Source: Eggerthellaceae bacterium UBA5808
Lineage (GTDB): Bacteria; Actinomycetota; Coriobacteriia; Coriobacteriales; Eggerthellaceae
NCBI GenBank assembly: GCA_002417975.1
Contig: DIDE01000078.1
Span: 1 to 28,531 of the forward strand
Length of the DNA: 28,531 nucleotides
Direction of reading: 5' to 3'
Each line of letters starts with the position of its first letter. Within the stretch, counting starts at the first letter, position 1. The translations under genes and the position numbers were made by a program. The notes under the pieces were generated by a model. It ran no database searches and was not told the origin of the DNA. It saw only the letters and a program-made list of their open reading frames with translations. This document shows, one piece after another, positions 1 to 8,597 of this stretch.

Positions 1-728
1 CGGTATTTTCGGATGACAATACGCCGGCGCTTACGATTGATAAAACACCAGGATCAAATACCATACGATTTTCGTCTTTGGGTGATGCGACGCTCACTAA
101 AGCTGGAGCTGATCAGACATCAGGTGAATACCACGTACTGTCAGGGTCGACATTCAACCTCTACCGATATGTGGGGACCACGGAGCTTACTTCGGCAAAT
201 ATTGATACTGTGCCACTTGCAGGCACCGATACGACGGTATGGCAACCGATTACTCAAACTGATGGTACAACAGCGGCAACTGGGACACCTGTTGCTTATA
301 CGAGTGGATCTGACGGCGTACTTAAAAGTGCGACTGGGTCTGTTCTGCCTAAGATGGAAGTGGGCACGTGCTATGCGCTTGTGGAGACTGCATCAACGGT
401 GGGGTACACGACGCCGACTGGCCAATGGGCTATAAAACTTGTAAGAAATAACGGCGTAGTATCTCTTGATACCACGAATATTCTTGCTCACAAGGGAACT
501 GATGGGACCTTGCCACCTGCGTTTGCGACTTCTTTGGATATCGGAGGTACAGCAACGAGTGGGGCATTTGTGGTGAATACACCTATCTTTGTATTGCCAA
601 AGGCTGGTTCAGTTCCTTTTAATGCGATGCTGCTCGTTGGGTTTGGTTGTGTGGCCCTTGCAATCGCTATGGAATCGCGTCGTATACATAGGACAAAACT
701 GTCTTTTGCTCCACAGCATATGAAATGA
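1..728 (+). CDS. Sortase-anchored pilin / SpaA-type surface protein, C-terminal part
   Basis: The reading frame is open at the left edge (first full codon at base 3), so only the last 241 residues are present. They are rich in Thr, Ser, Gly and Ala, as in extracellular Actinobacterial pilins. The segment YALVETASTVGY (its Glu codon at 384-386) matches the E-box of SpaA/Cna-B prealbumin-like domains, where the Glu supports a Lys-Asn isopeptide bond. The C-terminus is a full cell-wall sorting signal: LPKAG (594-608), a hydrophobic stretch of about 20 residues, then a basic tail containing SRRIHR. LPKAG departs from canonical LPXTG by Ala for Thr. Two class C sortases follow directly, the usual layout of a pilus locus. 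Whether this is the shaft or an accessory pilin cannot be told without the N-terminal part, where the pilin-motif lysine would lie. Confidence 0.85.
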   Translation, partial: VFSDDNTPALTIDKTPGSNTIRFSSLGDATLTKAGADQTSGEYHVLSGSTFNLYRYVGTTELTSANIDTVPLAGTDTTVWQPITQTDGTTAATGTPVAYTSGSDGVLKSATGSVLPKMEVGTCYALVETASTVGYTTPTGQWAIKLVRNNGVVSLDTTNILAHKGTDGTLPPAFATSLDIGGTATSGAFVVNTPIFVLPKAGSVPFNAMLLVGFGCVALAIAMESRRIHRTKLSFAPQHMK

Positions 729-738
729 TAGATGCGCT

Positions 739-1632
739 ATGAATAGCATCAAACAACATGGATATAGCCACCGTCATTGGTGGCTCTCCGTTGTTATGGG
801 GCTACTTTTGGCAGTGGGCATTGTATGCATCCTCTATCCCGCAGTGGGATCGTACATAAACGACTGCCAATTTGACGATGCTATTACGCGCTACGACGAT
901 ACTGTGTCAACAATGAGCGACGAAGATCGTCAGTCTATGCTTGTGGCAGCACGCCAATATAACGAAAGCCTTGCGGGCGATCCTGTCCATGATCCGTTTG
1001 TAGTAGGAAGCGGCTATGCGGTTCCTGCCAATTACAATGACATCCTGAATGTCGACGGAAAAGGACTTATAGGTTATATCAAGATACCAACTATCGGAGT
1101 TGACCTGCCTATTCGTCACGGCACAGAAGATGATGTTCTTGCAGAGGGCGCTGGACATATTCCTCAGACGTCGTTTCCTATTGGGGGCACGGGAACCCAT
1201 TCGGTTATAACGGGGCATACGGGTCTTCCATCAAAGCGTTTATTCACTGATTTGATTCGCATGAAAGAAGGAGACGTGTTCACTCTTACGGTTCTTGGCG
1301 AAACGCATGCCTATAAGGTCGATGCTATTAAAGTAGTCGAACCTGATGACGTTTCTTTGCTCCATGTTGATGCCTCTCATGAGTATGTGACGTTGCTCAC
1401 GTGTACTCCCTATGGCATCAATTCGGAGCGATTACTTGTGAGAGGTATACCTACAGATTTGCCCGAAGACTTAAACGATAGTGAACGACCTGTTCCGTGG
1501 GTGTCTTTATTCGTATCGATTGCTTTCTTTGCGTTGACGTGCATAACGTGGTGCGTAATCTGGAATCGCCGCTATCAGACGAAGCTTAGGCTCGCGAATG
1601 CTCTTTTATCTGAAATAGATGATTCAATATAG
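739..1632 (+). CDS. Class C sortase (pilin polymerase), first copy
   Basis: This is a 297-residue transpeptidase that cleaves sorting signals and joins pilin subunits outside the membrane. It has an N-terminal membrane helix (about residues 14-36), the catalytic His160 in ITGHTG, Cys222 in TLLTCTPYG and Arg231 in NSERLLVRG, and a C-terminal helix (about 254-275) followed by a basic tail. The second helix and the DPF lid motif (85-87) upstream of the core are class C traits, since the lid covers the active site in pilus sortases. The gene starts 10 bases after the pilin stop with only a poor ribosome site, which suggests translational coupling to the pilin. The next gene is a paralogue of the same architecture. 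Confidence 0.95.
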   Translation: MNSIKQHGYSHRHWWLSVVMGLLLAVGIVCILYPAVGSYINDCQFDDAITRYDDTVSTMSDEDRQSMLVAARQYNESLAGDPVHDPFVVGSGYAVPANYNDILNVDGKGLIGYIKIPTIGVDLPIRHGTEDDVLAEGAGHIPQTSFPIGGTGTHSVITGHTGLPSKRLFTDLIRMKEGDVFTLTVLGETHAYKVDAIKVVEPDDVSLLHVDASHEYVTLLTCTPYGINSERLLVRGIPTDLPEDLNDSERPVPWVSLFVSIAFFALTCITWCVIWNRRYQTKLRLANALLSEIDDSI

Positions 1633-1680
1633 CACGGAAGAGCGCCATACGATTTCGACGGTACGAGGGAAGAAGTGCAT

Positions 1681-2673
1681 GTGACGATAAAGGGTGATCG
1701 ACCATCGACTATGGATAGATTAGATACGAATTCCGATACGAATGCCAATACGCCATTCGTGCAAGCGGATATGCCTTGTAAAAAGAAGTCGCATGCGGGA
1801 AAGACACGTCGTTATATTGCTACGGCATTTTTTAGTTTGATGATTATCGTTGGTCTAAGTTTGGTCTTGTATCCGATTATCGCAAATATCCAGTACCAGC
1901 TTGGCGTTAGCAATATTGTTACGACTTACGATGACAGTGTTGGCAGCTATGCGCCGGAGGATCTTGATCGTATGTGGGCAGATGCCTATGCCTATAATGC
2001 CGAATTAGGCGATCCAACAATTAGGGATCCTTTTGGATATACAGACATTGTATCTCCGCTTGACCGTTACTATGACATTCTTAATCCTGACGGAAGCGGC
2101 ATGATGGGATATGTGAATGTTCCCTCTGTGGGTATCAACCTTCCAATCTATCATGCGACATCCGAAGATGTGCTGCAAAAAGGTGCTGGTCATATTGCAA
2201 CGACGGCACTTCCGATTGATGGCACATCCATACATCCTGTAATTACGGGACATACAGGGATACCAGATAAAGTATTGTTTACTAATCTTGATGCAGTTCA
2301 TATAGACGATATTTTTCGCATTAAAATTCTTAATAAAACATTTTCGTATAAAGTGTCGCGCATTGATGTAGTACAGCCTGATGACACTAATTTGCTGCAA
2401 CCGGTGGCGGGCAAAGATGAAGTGACGCTGCTTACCTGCACCCCTTATGGAATCAATTCCGAACGATTACTTGTGACGGGGATTCCAACGACCGAGGATA
2501 CCGATGCTCCTGTCCGTGGCGTTCCTCTTGCGATACTTCCCTGGCTTATCACGTTGTTGTGTTTAGCTATTGTTGGACTTCTTGTTGACGGTGTTATTCG
2601 GCGGCGTGCGCTGCGTATGCGCAATCAAGCGTTTGCTTATCGCGACAATTTGACTGTAGGAAATCGTAAATGA
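1681..2673 (+). CDS. Class C sortase, second copy
   Basis: This is a second pilus-type sortase of about 330 residues. Counting from the alternative GTG at 1675, it has catalytic His193 (ITGHTG), Cys255 (TLLTCTPYG) and Arg264 (NSERLLVTG), a DPF lid (118-120), and membrane helices near 48-71 and 284-306. Its N-terminus carries a hydrophilic cytoplasmic extension of about 45 residues that the first copy lacks. GTG at 1681 is preferred because GAGGGAAG (1665-1672) lies at a usable distance, while GTG at 1675 is only 4 bases from AGGGA; ATG 1711 is a third option. The active-site segments are almost identical to the first copy but the flanks differ strongly, which fits an old tandem duplication with divided labour, for example shaft polymerisation versus tip or basal pilin attachment. 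That division is an inference. Confidence 0.93.
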   Translation: MTIKGDRPSTMDRLDTNSDTNANTPFVQADMPCKKKSHAGKTRRYIATAFFSLMIIVGLSLVLYPIIANIQYQLGVSNIVTTYDDSVGSYAPEDLDRMWADAYAYNAELGDPTIRDPFGYTDIVSPLDRYYDILNPDGSGMMGYVNVPSVGINLPIYHATSEDVLQKGAGHIATTALPIDGTSIHPVITGHTGIPDKVLFTNLDAVHIDDIFRIKILNKTFSYKVSRIDVVQPDDTNLLQPVAGKDEVTLLTCTPYGINSERLLVTGIPTTEDTDAPVRGVPLAILPWLITLLCLAIVGLLVDGVIRRRALRMRNQAFAYRDNLTVGNRK

Positions 2674-2736
2674 TCTTGCTATAAGAATGAAATAACGGGC
2701 ACGTGATGGTTCAAAGAGCAAAGGTAGGAACGAAGT

Positions 2737-2997
2737 ATGGGATGCACTGAAGAACGAAGCAAAGGAAAACGTGCGCAAAAAGAGAAGGCTTCAATGGAAC
2801 AAGAGGTAGGGCGTGGTGGCGATCATTATCGTGCAACTATTCGCCGCTGCAATGTAGCTCTCGTGTGCATAGTACTCATCATTGTCGTACTCATTTGGAT
2901 GATTACCGGATTATCGATGCGTGCAGGTATGATTCCTTATTTTGATTTGGGATATAGCTGGTTCGATCAAACGATATTTGTATTTTTTGGTTTGTAG
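2737..2997 (+). CDS. Small single-pass membrane protein, function unknown
   Basis: This 86-residue ORF has a ribosome site GGTAGGA (2723-2729) 7 bases before ATG. The first 40 residues are charged and Lys/Arg/Glu-rich. A strongly hydrophobic helix follows (about 41-60), and the C-terminus is aromatic, ending in FVFFGL. An internal ATG at 2794 also has an upstream AGAAGG and could give a 67-residue form. It lies 63 bases after the second sortase in the same direction and before a terminator, so it is probably the last gene of the pilus operon. No family was recognised. It could be a small accessory membrane protein of the pilus machinery. Confidence 0.55.
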   Translation: MGCTEERSKGKRAQKEKASMEQEVGRGGDHYRATIRRCNVALVCIVLIIVVLIWMITGLSMRAGMIPYFDLGYSWFDQTIFVFFGL

Positions 2998-3171
2998 TTG
3001 ACTGATCTACTAACGGTTCATCGAGGGGCTCTTGCTAGCAGACGCCGATGCTAACGAGGTACTATGTTGATCGCAGAGGTTGCTAGTCCTTGATCGATGT
3101 ACGACGAGGCTGCTAATCTGGCACAATAATTGATGCATAGCAAATAATTCAATTCACGGCTGCGTACAAAC

Positions 3172-3217
3172 AATCAGCCGAACGCTTTCTCTATAAGAAA
3201 GGGTCCGGCTGATTTTA
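3172..3217. terminator. Bidirectional hairpin terminator
   Basis: AATCAGCCG (3172-3180) pairs with CGGCTGATT (3206-3214), and inside it CTTTCT pairs with AGAAAG. A TTTT run follows on the plus strand and a T-rich tract on the minus strand. It separates the pilus genes from the converging aminopeptidase gene and probably serves both. Confidence 0.8.
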
Positions 3218-3284
3218 TGATTAGATCATTAGCTACTCGGCTATAGAACGTAGCGACGCGCTTGTTCTGCACGAGCTGCGTGTT

Positions 3285-4682
3285 CTATTCGCTAACGGTA
3301 TGTTTGAGGAATGCAGCATATCCCTTGTATGCTTCAAAGATATCTGCTTTGTTGGTAACTTCCCAAGGTGCATGCATTGATAAGACGGCGACGCCACAAT
3401 CGACGACATTCATACCGTATTTTGCAAGGATGTATGCAATGGTTCCGCCGCCACCCTGATCAACCTTGCCAAGCTCTGCGGTTTGGAATGCAACATGGTC
3501 ATCATCCATGATGCGGCGAATGCGTGCAAGATATTCAGCGTCAGCGTCGTTGCTGCCGCTTTTCCCGCGAGCGCCCGTGTATTTGTTAAAGACAAGTCCA
3601 CATCCGCAGAATGCCGAATTTTTGGCATCATAGACCGAGGCAAAGGTTGGGTCAAAAGCAGCACTTACATCGCTCGATAGCATATCTGATGCAGCAAGTG
3701 CGCCACGGAGCGGCAGCTCTCCTGGCTCGCCTATAAGATCCATTATCTCGGCGATAGTGTTTTCGAAGAATTTTGATGTCAGACCCGAAGCGCCAACACT
3801 ACCGATTTCCTCTTTGTCGGCAAGAATGCAGATATTGGTACGAGCAGATGTAGCTGCATCGAGCTGCGCAATAAGTGATGTGTAAGCGCATACGCGATCG
3901 TCCTGCCCGTAGCCGAGCACCATGCTTCGATCAAATCCGCAATGGCGTGCACGACCTGCGGGAACAATCTCGAGTTCAGCCGAAAGGAAATCATTCTCAT
4001 CGATGTGATAGGTATCGGCAAGCAGCTTGAGAAGTGCGGTGCGCACAGGGGTATCTTCGGCATCGTCATCGAGTTTGATGGGACGTCCGCCGACAAGAAG
4101 ATCGAGGTCTTCTCCTTCGACAACCTTGGATCCTTTTTTCTCCATTTGATTACGACCTAAATGGGGAAGGAGATCGGTAACGCAGAATGCAGGATCTGTA
4201 TCGCTTTCGCCGATGCATACCGATTGCGTACTTCCGTCAGTACGTGCAATGACACCATGGAGCGCGAGGGGAAGTGTAACCCATTGATACTGTTTGATTC
4301 CTCCGTAGTAGTGCGTATCAAGCAGCGCGAGGTCATTTGCCTCATACAATGGATTTTGCTTGACATCTAAGCGTGGCGAATCGATATGCGCACCAAGGAT
4401 GTTGAACCCTTTTTCGAGAGAGTCGTTGCCAATGTGCGCAAGAATCACTGTTTTATGATGGCTTGTTGCCCATACCTTGTCACCCGGTTTAAGCGTTTTT
4501 CCTGCTTGCCTCATTGCTGCAAGGTCTTTATATCCTGCAGCTTGAGCAAGTTTAATTGCCGCTGTTGTGCACTCACGCTCTGTTTTGTTCGATGAGATGA
4601 AATTGATGTAGTCATCGGTAAGATGGGTGAGATGCTCAAGATCTTGATCATTGTACGTTGGCCATGCATTATCTCGTTTCAC
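3285..4682 (-). CDS. M18 family zinc aminopeptidase
   Basis: This is a cytoplasmic dinuclear-zinc aminopeptidase (aminopeptidase I / ApeB type) that releases N-terminal residues from peptides. Numbered from the GTG at 4682 (465 residues), the metal and catalytic positions are visible: His99 in GAHIDSPRLD, the bridging Asp in GYGQDDRV (261/262), Glu291-Glu292 in DKEEIGS, and His436 in LSMHAPWE. The conserved NKYTGARGKSGSNDA block is also present. The frame stays open to a TTG at 4739, but GTG 4682 has GGAAGGA 8 bases upstream and gives MKRDNAWPTY, the usual beginning of clostridial-type M18 enzymes, whereas the TTG has no ribosome site. It stands alone on the minus strand. In a peptide- and amino-acid-fermenting anaerobe it would feed amino acid catabolism (inference). 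Confidence 0.93.
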   Translation of the reverse strand: MKRDNAWPTYNDQDLEHLTHLTDDYINFISSNKTERECTTAAIKLAQAAGYKDLAAMRQAGKTLKPGDKVWATSHHKTVILAHIGNDSLEKGFNILGAHIDSPRLDVKQNPLYEANDLALLDTHYYGGIKQYQWVTLPLALHGVIARTDGSTQSVCIGESDTDPAFCVTDLLPHLGRNQMEKKGSKVVEGEDLDLLVGGRPIKLDDDAEDTPVRTALLKLLADTYHIDENDFLSAELEIVPAGRARHCGFDRSMVLGYGQDDRVCAYTSLIAQLDAATSARTNICILADKEEIGSVGASGLTSKFFENTIAEIMDLIGEPGELPLRGALAASDMLSSDVSAAFDPTFASVYDAKNSAFCGCGLVFNKYTGARGKSGSNDADAEYLARIRRIMDDDHVAFQTAELGKVDQGGGGTIAYILAKYGMNVVDCGVAVLSMHAPWEVTNKADIFEAYKGYAAFLKHTVSE

Positions 4683-5104
4683 AGGTTCGATCCTTCCATT
4701 CTTATATATGTCGTTGGTATCAACGCTATTATCTACCAAAGTGCGTCGTCTGGTGCAATTTATTCGATTGGATGACGAATGTTCTCATAAGATAGCATGG
4801 CGGGATGACGCTGCTTTATATGTTTTAGATGCAATGGTACGAAATATACGTTGCAATAGTGTGGTGCTTACCTGCAGCGATACGATGTTTGATCTGCAAC
4901 GATATGACGCATGAAGATGCCAATACTGCGCGGAGTAAATTGTTGCTGATCATTCACGTTTGAGGATGCTACACTGAGCATCATAAGGCGGTATTCGACG
5001 GTGTGTTGATATACGATATGCATCTTGAATATGCGCAGATCATAGGTTGTGACGAGGTATACAGTACTTCGTCCATTATTGAGGGTGAAAGGGGTCTACC
5101 TAGC
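4683..5104. other. Divergent intergenic region (aminopeptidase / aquaporin)
   Basis: No gene is supported here. The short frames present lack ribosome sites and overlap the aminopeptidase 5' end antisense. The region must hold promoters for both flanking genes. The best element for the plus strand is the extended -10 at 4967-4975. Confidence 0.5.
4967..4975 (+). promoter_or_regulatory. Candidate extended -10 element for the aquaporin gene
   Basis: TGCTACACT fits the extended -10 pattern TGnTAnnnT. It lies inside a small inverted repeat (GATGC / GCATC, about 4965-4981) that could act as an operator. The transcript would have a leader of about 120 bases. No good -35 is present. Confidence 0.35.
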
Positions 5105-5833
5105 ATGGAAACGGGTGAAATGAGAAAGTATATGGCTGAATGTCTGGGAACGTTCGTTTTGACGTTCTTCGGCTGTGGAAGCGTTATTTTTGGTGGTGCG
5201 ACGCTTGGTACCGTTGGTATTGCTTTGACGTTTGGCTTATCAATCATTGCAATGGCATTTGTCATTGGAGACATCAGCGGATGCCACGTGAATCCAGCGG
5301 TATCGCTGGGAATGTTTCTTGATGGACGTCTGAGTAGCCGAGAACTTTTTGGCTATTGGATTGCCCAGATTATCGGTGCAATTATTGCCGCTGCGATACT
5401 TGCTCTTCTTGTCACATGCTCGAGCCTGTTTGCGACATGTGGTGGAGTTGCAGCTAGCGGACTTGGCTGTGATGGATTTGGATCAGCTTCGTCGGTTGGT
5501 ATTGATGCGCTTGGGGCCTTTATTGTTGAGTTAATTCTGACCTGCGTGTTTGTTCTCGCTGTTTTGGGATCAACGGCAAGTCGTACAACTGCGCCTTTTG
5601 CGGGTCTTATTATTGGCCTGACGCTTACGTTCGTCCATCTTGTGGGTATTCCCCTTACGGGTACGAGCGTTAACCCAGCACGAAGCATTGGGCCTGCGCT
5701 GATGATGGGCGTATGCGGTGGCGATTGGACGGCGTTCTCGCAGTTGTGTCTCTTTATCATTGCCCCGCTCGTTGGAGCTGTGCTCGCAGCGCTGATTTGG
5801 AAAGCATTTCGTCCTGCGCCTGAAAGCAAGTAG
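5105..5833 (+). CDS. aqpZ: Aquaporin Z-like water channel (MIP family)
   Basis: This six-helix inner-membrane channel has both half-helix motifs, GCHVNPAVSLG and TSVNPARSIG. The selectivity filter reads as the water-specific type. The Phe of the TFGLSIIAMAF helix, the His of FVHLVGIPLTG, the Thr of GTSVNPAR and its Arg correspond to Phe43, His174, Thr183 and Arg189 of E. coli AqpZ; a glycerol facilitator would have small or aromatic substitutes there. ATG 5105 was chosen because it starts the conserved protein and is preceded by AAAGGGG. The frame extends to 5003 but those residues look unlike the family. Before the first NPA the sequence is GDISGCH where AqpZ has GHISGGH. The gene appears monocistronic and gives about 242 residues, normal for the family. 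Confidence 0.93.
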   Translation: METGEMRKYMAECLGTFVLTFFGCGSVIFGGATLGTVGIALTFGLSIIAMAFVIGDISGCHVNPAVSLGMFLDGRLSSRELFGYWIAQIIGAIIAAAILALLVTCSSLFATCGGVAASGLGCDGFGSASSVGIDALGAFIVELILTCVFVLAVLGSTASRTTAPFAGLIIGLTLTFVHLVGIPLTGTSVNPARSIGPALMMGVCGGDWTAFSQLCLFIIAPLVGAVLAALIWKAFRPAPESK

Positions 5834-5938
5834 GAAGACATCGGCTAGATAGCATATCTGATAAGTTTATGCGAAAATGGATGCAGAATCGTTCTACGTA
5901 TTTGAATTGCATGGTGATGGTGACACGAAGGAGAGATC

Positions 5939-6553
5939 ATGGCACAGCAAACGCAGTTTCAGGTCCCGACGGCGGATCAGTCGCATAATTTCAACGTCGT
6001 AGCGGGAAGTACTACAAACGTAGGAACAACACTCGAGAATCTCAAAGCAGCAGTAGCGGGTGAAACAGGAGCGAACGCCAAATATGAGACGTTCAGCAAA
6101 GCAGCAGCCGATCGCGGCTTTGACCAGGCGAGCCGTCTGTTCGCTGCCGCTGCAGCAGCCGAGCGCATTCACATTGCACTTGAGACAAAACTTGTACAAG
6201 CGCAAGAGCCTGATTTTAAGGGTCCAGAGCCTACGCCTGTATCGTCGGAGGCAACCGATCTTGACCTTATCGGTGCAGCACTTGGCGAGATTCACGAAAC
6301 GAGTGATATGTATCCATCGTTCATTCGCCGTGCGCAAGAAGAGGGCGACGCAGCAGCGGTGCAGGTTTTCACACGAGCAAAACTTGCTGAGGCATTTCAT
6401 GCGGAGCGTTATCTGGATGCGTATAACCAGATTGATAATCCTTCGGATGAAACGTATTACGTGTGCCCTGTATGTGGATACATTCATAAGGGGAGTGACA
6501 TTGGGCGATGCCCAGTTTGTGGTGCGATGCCACAGGCATTCAAGGCATTTTAG
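5939..6553 (+). CDS. rbr: Rubrerythrin (diiron peroxidase with rubredoxin-like tail)
   Basis: Rubrerythrin reduces hydrogen peroxide in the cytoplasm of anaerobes, using a ferritin-like diiron site fed by a rubredoxin iron. The ferritin-like helices run from about residue 31 to 165, with iron-ligand Glu/His motifs in AGETGANAKY, AAAERIH, LGEIHE and EAFHAE. The C-terminal domain has CPVC (176-179) and CPVC (191-194), the rubredoxin knuckles with 11 residues between them. The 30-residue N-terminal extension before TLENLKAAVAGE is longer than I would expect from standard rubrerythrins. ATG 5939 has AAGGAGAG just upstream. It stands alone between the aquaporin and guaB. Together with the overall gene set it supports a strictly anaerobic lifestyle. 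Confidence 0.95.
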   Translation: MAQQTQFQVPTADQSHNFNVVAGSTTNVGTTLENLKAAVAGETGANAKYETFSKAAADRGFDQASRLFAAAAAAERIHIALETKLVQAQEPDFKGPEPTPVSSEATDLDLIGAALGEIHETSDMYPSFIRRAQEEGDAAAVQVFTRAKLAEAFHAERYLDAYNQIDNPSDETYYVCPVCGYIHKGSDIGRCPVCGAMPQAFKAF

Positions 6554-6684
6554 CTTGTAGGATCGTGGAGTCGGATATGATGCGCTATGCCCGATGGGTC
6601 TATCGCTGCTGCAGTAGAACCGCTGTACCTGCAGTGGATTTACCGCGGATATAATAATCCGACGAATCAGATGAATGATCAGAT

Positions 6685-6720
6685 ATCGGCGATGTGCATG
6701 AGCACGTCGCCGATACTGCT
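6685..6720 (+). terminator. Candidate terminator after rubrerythrin
   Basis: ATCGGCGATGTGC (6685-6697) pairs with GCACGTCGCCGAT (6702-6714) across an ATGA loop, with one T-T mismatch. The following tract is only weakly T-rich, so this may instead be an mRNA 3' stabilising stem. Confidence 0.5.
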
Positions 6721-6824
6721 TTAAGGCATCAATTATTATCACCTTATGTTCAAATGTTGTCTGCAATTGTGAGGGAGATGTCGCGATTGATAGACAATGT
6801 GTTTTCTAAACGCGCATACGTGTC

Positions 6825-6830
6825 TATAAT
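6825..6830 (+). promoter_or_regulatory. -10 element of the guaB promoter
   Basis: A perfect TATAAT lies 55 bases before the start codon. No good -35 is present at 17 bases; TTGATA lies 32 bases further upstream, too far to pair. This places transcription start near 6837. Confidence 0.45.
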
Positions 6831-6884
6831 GGATGGACTATCTGAGTACTTCATCTGTCATTCAATATGAAAGGGAATATATCC

Positions 6885-8405
6885 ATGGCCTATGTCTTTG
6901 ATGAACCGTCTCGCACCTTTAATGAATACCTATTGGTGCCCGGCTACTCCTCTTCGAAGAATATCCCTGACGATGTAGACCTCTCGACGCCTCTTGTTCG
7001 TTTTAAGCGAGGGGAGAAGCCCGCATTATGCCTGAATATCCCTATGGTATCGGCAATTATGCAATCCGTATCTGATGACCATATGGCCATCGCTCTGGCC
7101 ACCGAGGGTGGCCTTTCGTTTATTTACGGGTCGCAAACGATCGAACATCAGGCGGCAATGGTTGCACGCGTCAAGGATTACAAAGCAGGATTTGTTACGA
7201 GCGATTCCAACCTTGCTCTTTCGATGACGCTTGCTGATGTCGTCGCATTAAAGGAGAAGACTGGACATTCAACGATGCCAGTTACCGAAGATGGATCGGC
7301 GCACGGTAAGCTTGTTGGTGTAGTGACCGAGCGTGATTATCGTCTTTCTCGTATGACTATGGATGAGCGCGTCGAGTCCTTTATGACCGAGCGTAAGAAT
7401 CTTGTAGTTGCGTCTGCTGATACGTCACTTAAAAAGGCAAACGATATCATCTGGGACAACAAGCTTAATTCGCTCCCAATCGTCGATGCTGACAATCATC
7501 TGGTCTATATGGTATTCCGCAAGGATTACGACTCACACAAGTCGAATCCGTACGAGATGCTTGATGAGCACAAGCGCTACATGGTGGGTGCAGGAATCAA
7601 TACGCGCGATTATGCAGAGCGTGTACCAGCATTGATCGATGCTGGTGCTGATGCTTTGTGCATCGATAGTTCCGAAGGATATTCGGAATGGCAAAAGCTG
7701 ACGATCGATTGGATTCGCAAGCATTACGGTAATGACGTCAAGGTTGGTGCTGGTAATGTTGTCGACGCCGAAGGATTCCGCTTTCTCGCAGAAGCTGGTG
7801 CTGACTTTATTAAAGTTGGTATCGGCGGTGGCTCCATCTGCATTACGCGTGAGCAAAAGGGCATTGGACGTGGGCAGGCAACTGCTCTGCTCGATGTCTC
7901 ACGTGCGCGTGATGAATACTACAAGGAAACGGGCATCTACGTGCCTGTATGCAGCGACGGTGGCATCGTATATGATCACCATGTAACCCTTGCACTTGCT
8001 ATGGGTGCCGATTTTATTATGCTTGGTCGTTATTTTGCTCGTTTTGATGAGAGCCCAACTAACAAGGTCAACATCAACGGCAATTATATGAAGGAATACT
8101 GGGGCGAAGGATCTGCACGTGCCCGCAACTGGCAGCGCTACGATCTGGGCGGAAGCAAGAACAAGCTCAGCTTCGAGGAAGGTGTCGATTCCTACGTGCC
8201 CTACGCTGGACCGCTTAAAGATAACGTCAATCTTACTTTGACCAAGGTCAAATCGACGATGTGCAACTGTGGTGCATTAACGATCAATGAGCTTCAGGAA
8301 AAAGCGAAGCTTACGGTTGTTTCGTCAACGTCTATTGTTGAGGGCGGTGCGCACGACGTGTTGCAAAAGGACAAGACGCCTTATGTAAGCGGTAACATTA
8401 ACTAG
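6885..8405 (+). CDS. guaB: Inosine-5'-monophosphate dehydrogenase
   Basis: IMPDH oxidises IMP to XMP with NAD+, the committed step of GMP synthesis, and acts in the cytoplasm as a tetramer. The 506-residue protein has the (beta/alpha)8 barrel interrupted by two CBS modules (about residues 105-215), which sense adenine and guanine nucleotides. The catalytic loop is GGGSICITREQ with Cys319. SDGGI, a phosphate-binding loop segment, and an Arg/Tyr flap region (RARNWQRYD) follow. ATG 6885 is preferred over ATG 6867 because AAAGGGA lies 8 bases before it, and MAYVFDEPSRTF matches the usual start of this IMPDH subgroup. The gene is transcribed alone, with a -10 upstream and a strong terminator downstream. 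Confidence 0.97.
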   Translation: MAYVFDEPSRTFNEYLLVPGYSSSKNIPDDVDLSTPLVRFKRGEKPALCLNIPMVSAIMQSVSDDHMAIALATEGGLSFIYGSQTIEHQAAMVARVKDYKAGFVTSDSNLALSMTLADVVALKEKTGHSTMPVTEDGSAHGKLVGVVTERDYRLSRMTMDERVESFMTERKNLVVASADTSLKKANDIIWDNKLNSLPIVDADNHLVYMVFRKDYDSHKSNPYEMLDEHKRYMVGAGINTRDYAERVPALIDAGADALCIDSSEGYSEWQKLTIDWIRKHYGNDVKVGAGNVVDAEGFRFLAEAGADFIKVGIGGGSICITREQKGIGRGQATALLDVSRARDEYYKETGIYVPVCSDGGIVYDHHVTLALAMGADFIMLGRYFARFDESPTNKVNINGNYMKEYWGEGSARARNWQRYDLGGSKNKLSFEEGVDSYVPYAGPLKDNVNLTLTKVKSTMCNCGALTINELQEKAKLTVVSSTSIVEGGAHDVLQKDKTPYVSGNIN

Positions 8406-8556
8406 TATTACGCGTAGTACGGTGCTATGGCTGCGTGGCGTGACGGTATCGTGTGCGTGGTGGGACTAATAAACATCACGGTGGTACGATCATCGGGCGG
8501 CAGGGTGATGCGGCTAATGTACACGCAAGATGTAGTGCAAACAAATACTATGTTCC

Positions 8557-8597
8557 AACTACGAGCACTCGGGTAACCGGGTGCTCGTAGTTTTTCT
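8557..8597 (+). terminator. Strong intrinsic terminator after guaB
   Basis: AACTACGAGCAC (8557-8568) pairs perfectly with GTGCTCGTAGTT (8581-8592), with a further CGG/CCG inside the loop. TTTTT follows at once. It lies 150 bases after the guaB stop. Confidence 0.9.

Larger units (their letters stand above)
6554..6884. other. Intergenic region between rubrerythrin and guaB
   Basis: No gene is supported. It holds a hairpin that may end the rubrerythrin transcript (6685-6714) and a -10 element for guaB (6825-6830). The rest shows nothing I can interpret. Confidence 0.5.

Noticed and set aside
4739..4739. TTG at 4739 as the aminopeptidase start
   Set aside because: It has no ribosome site. GTG at 4682 has GGAAGGA 8 bases upstream and gives the N-terminus typical of the family.
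5894..6766. A 290-residue minus-strand open frame over the rubrerythrin gene
   Set aside because: It is antisense to a clear rubrerythrin, its translation is Arg/Cys-rich without domains, and it has no ribosome site. It is a codon-bias shadow.
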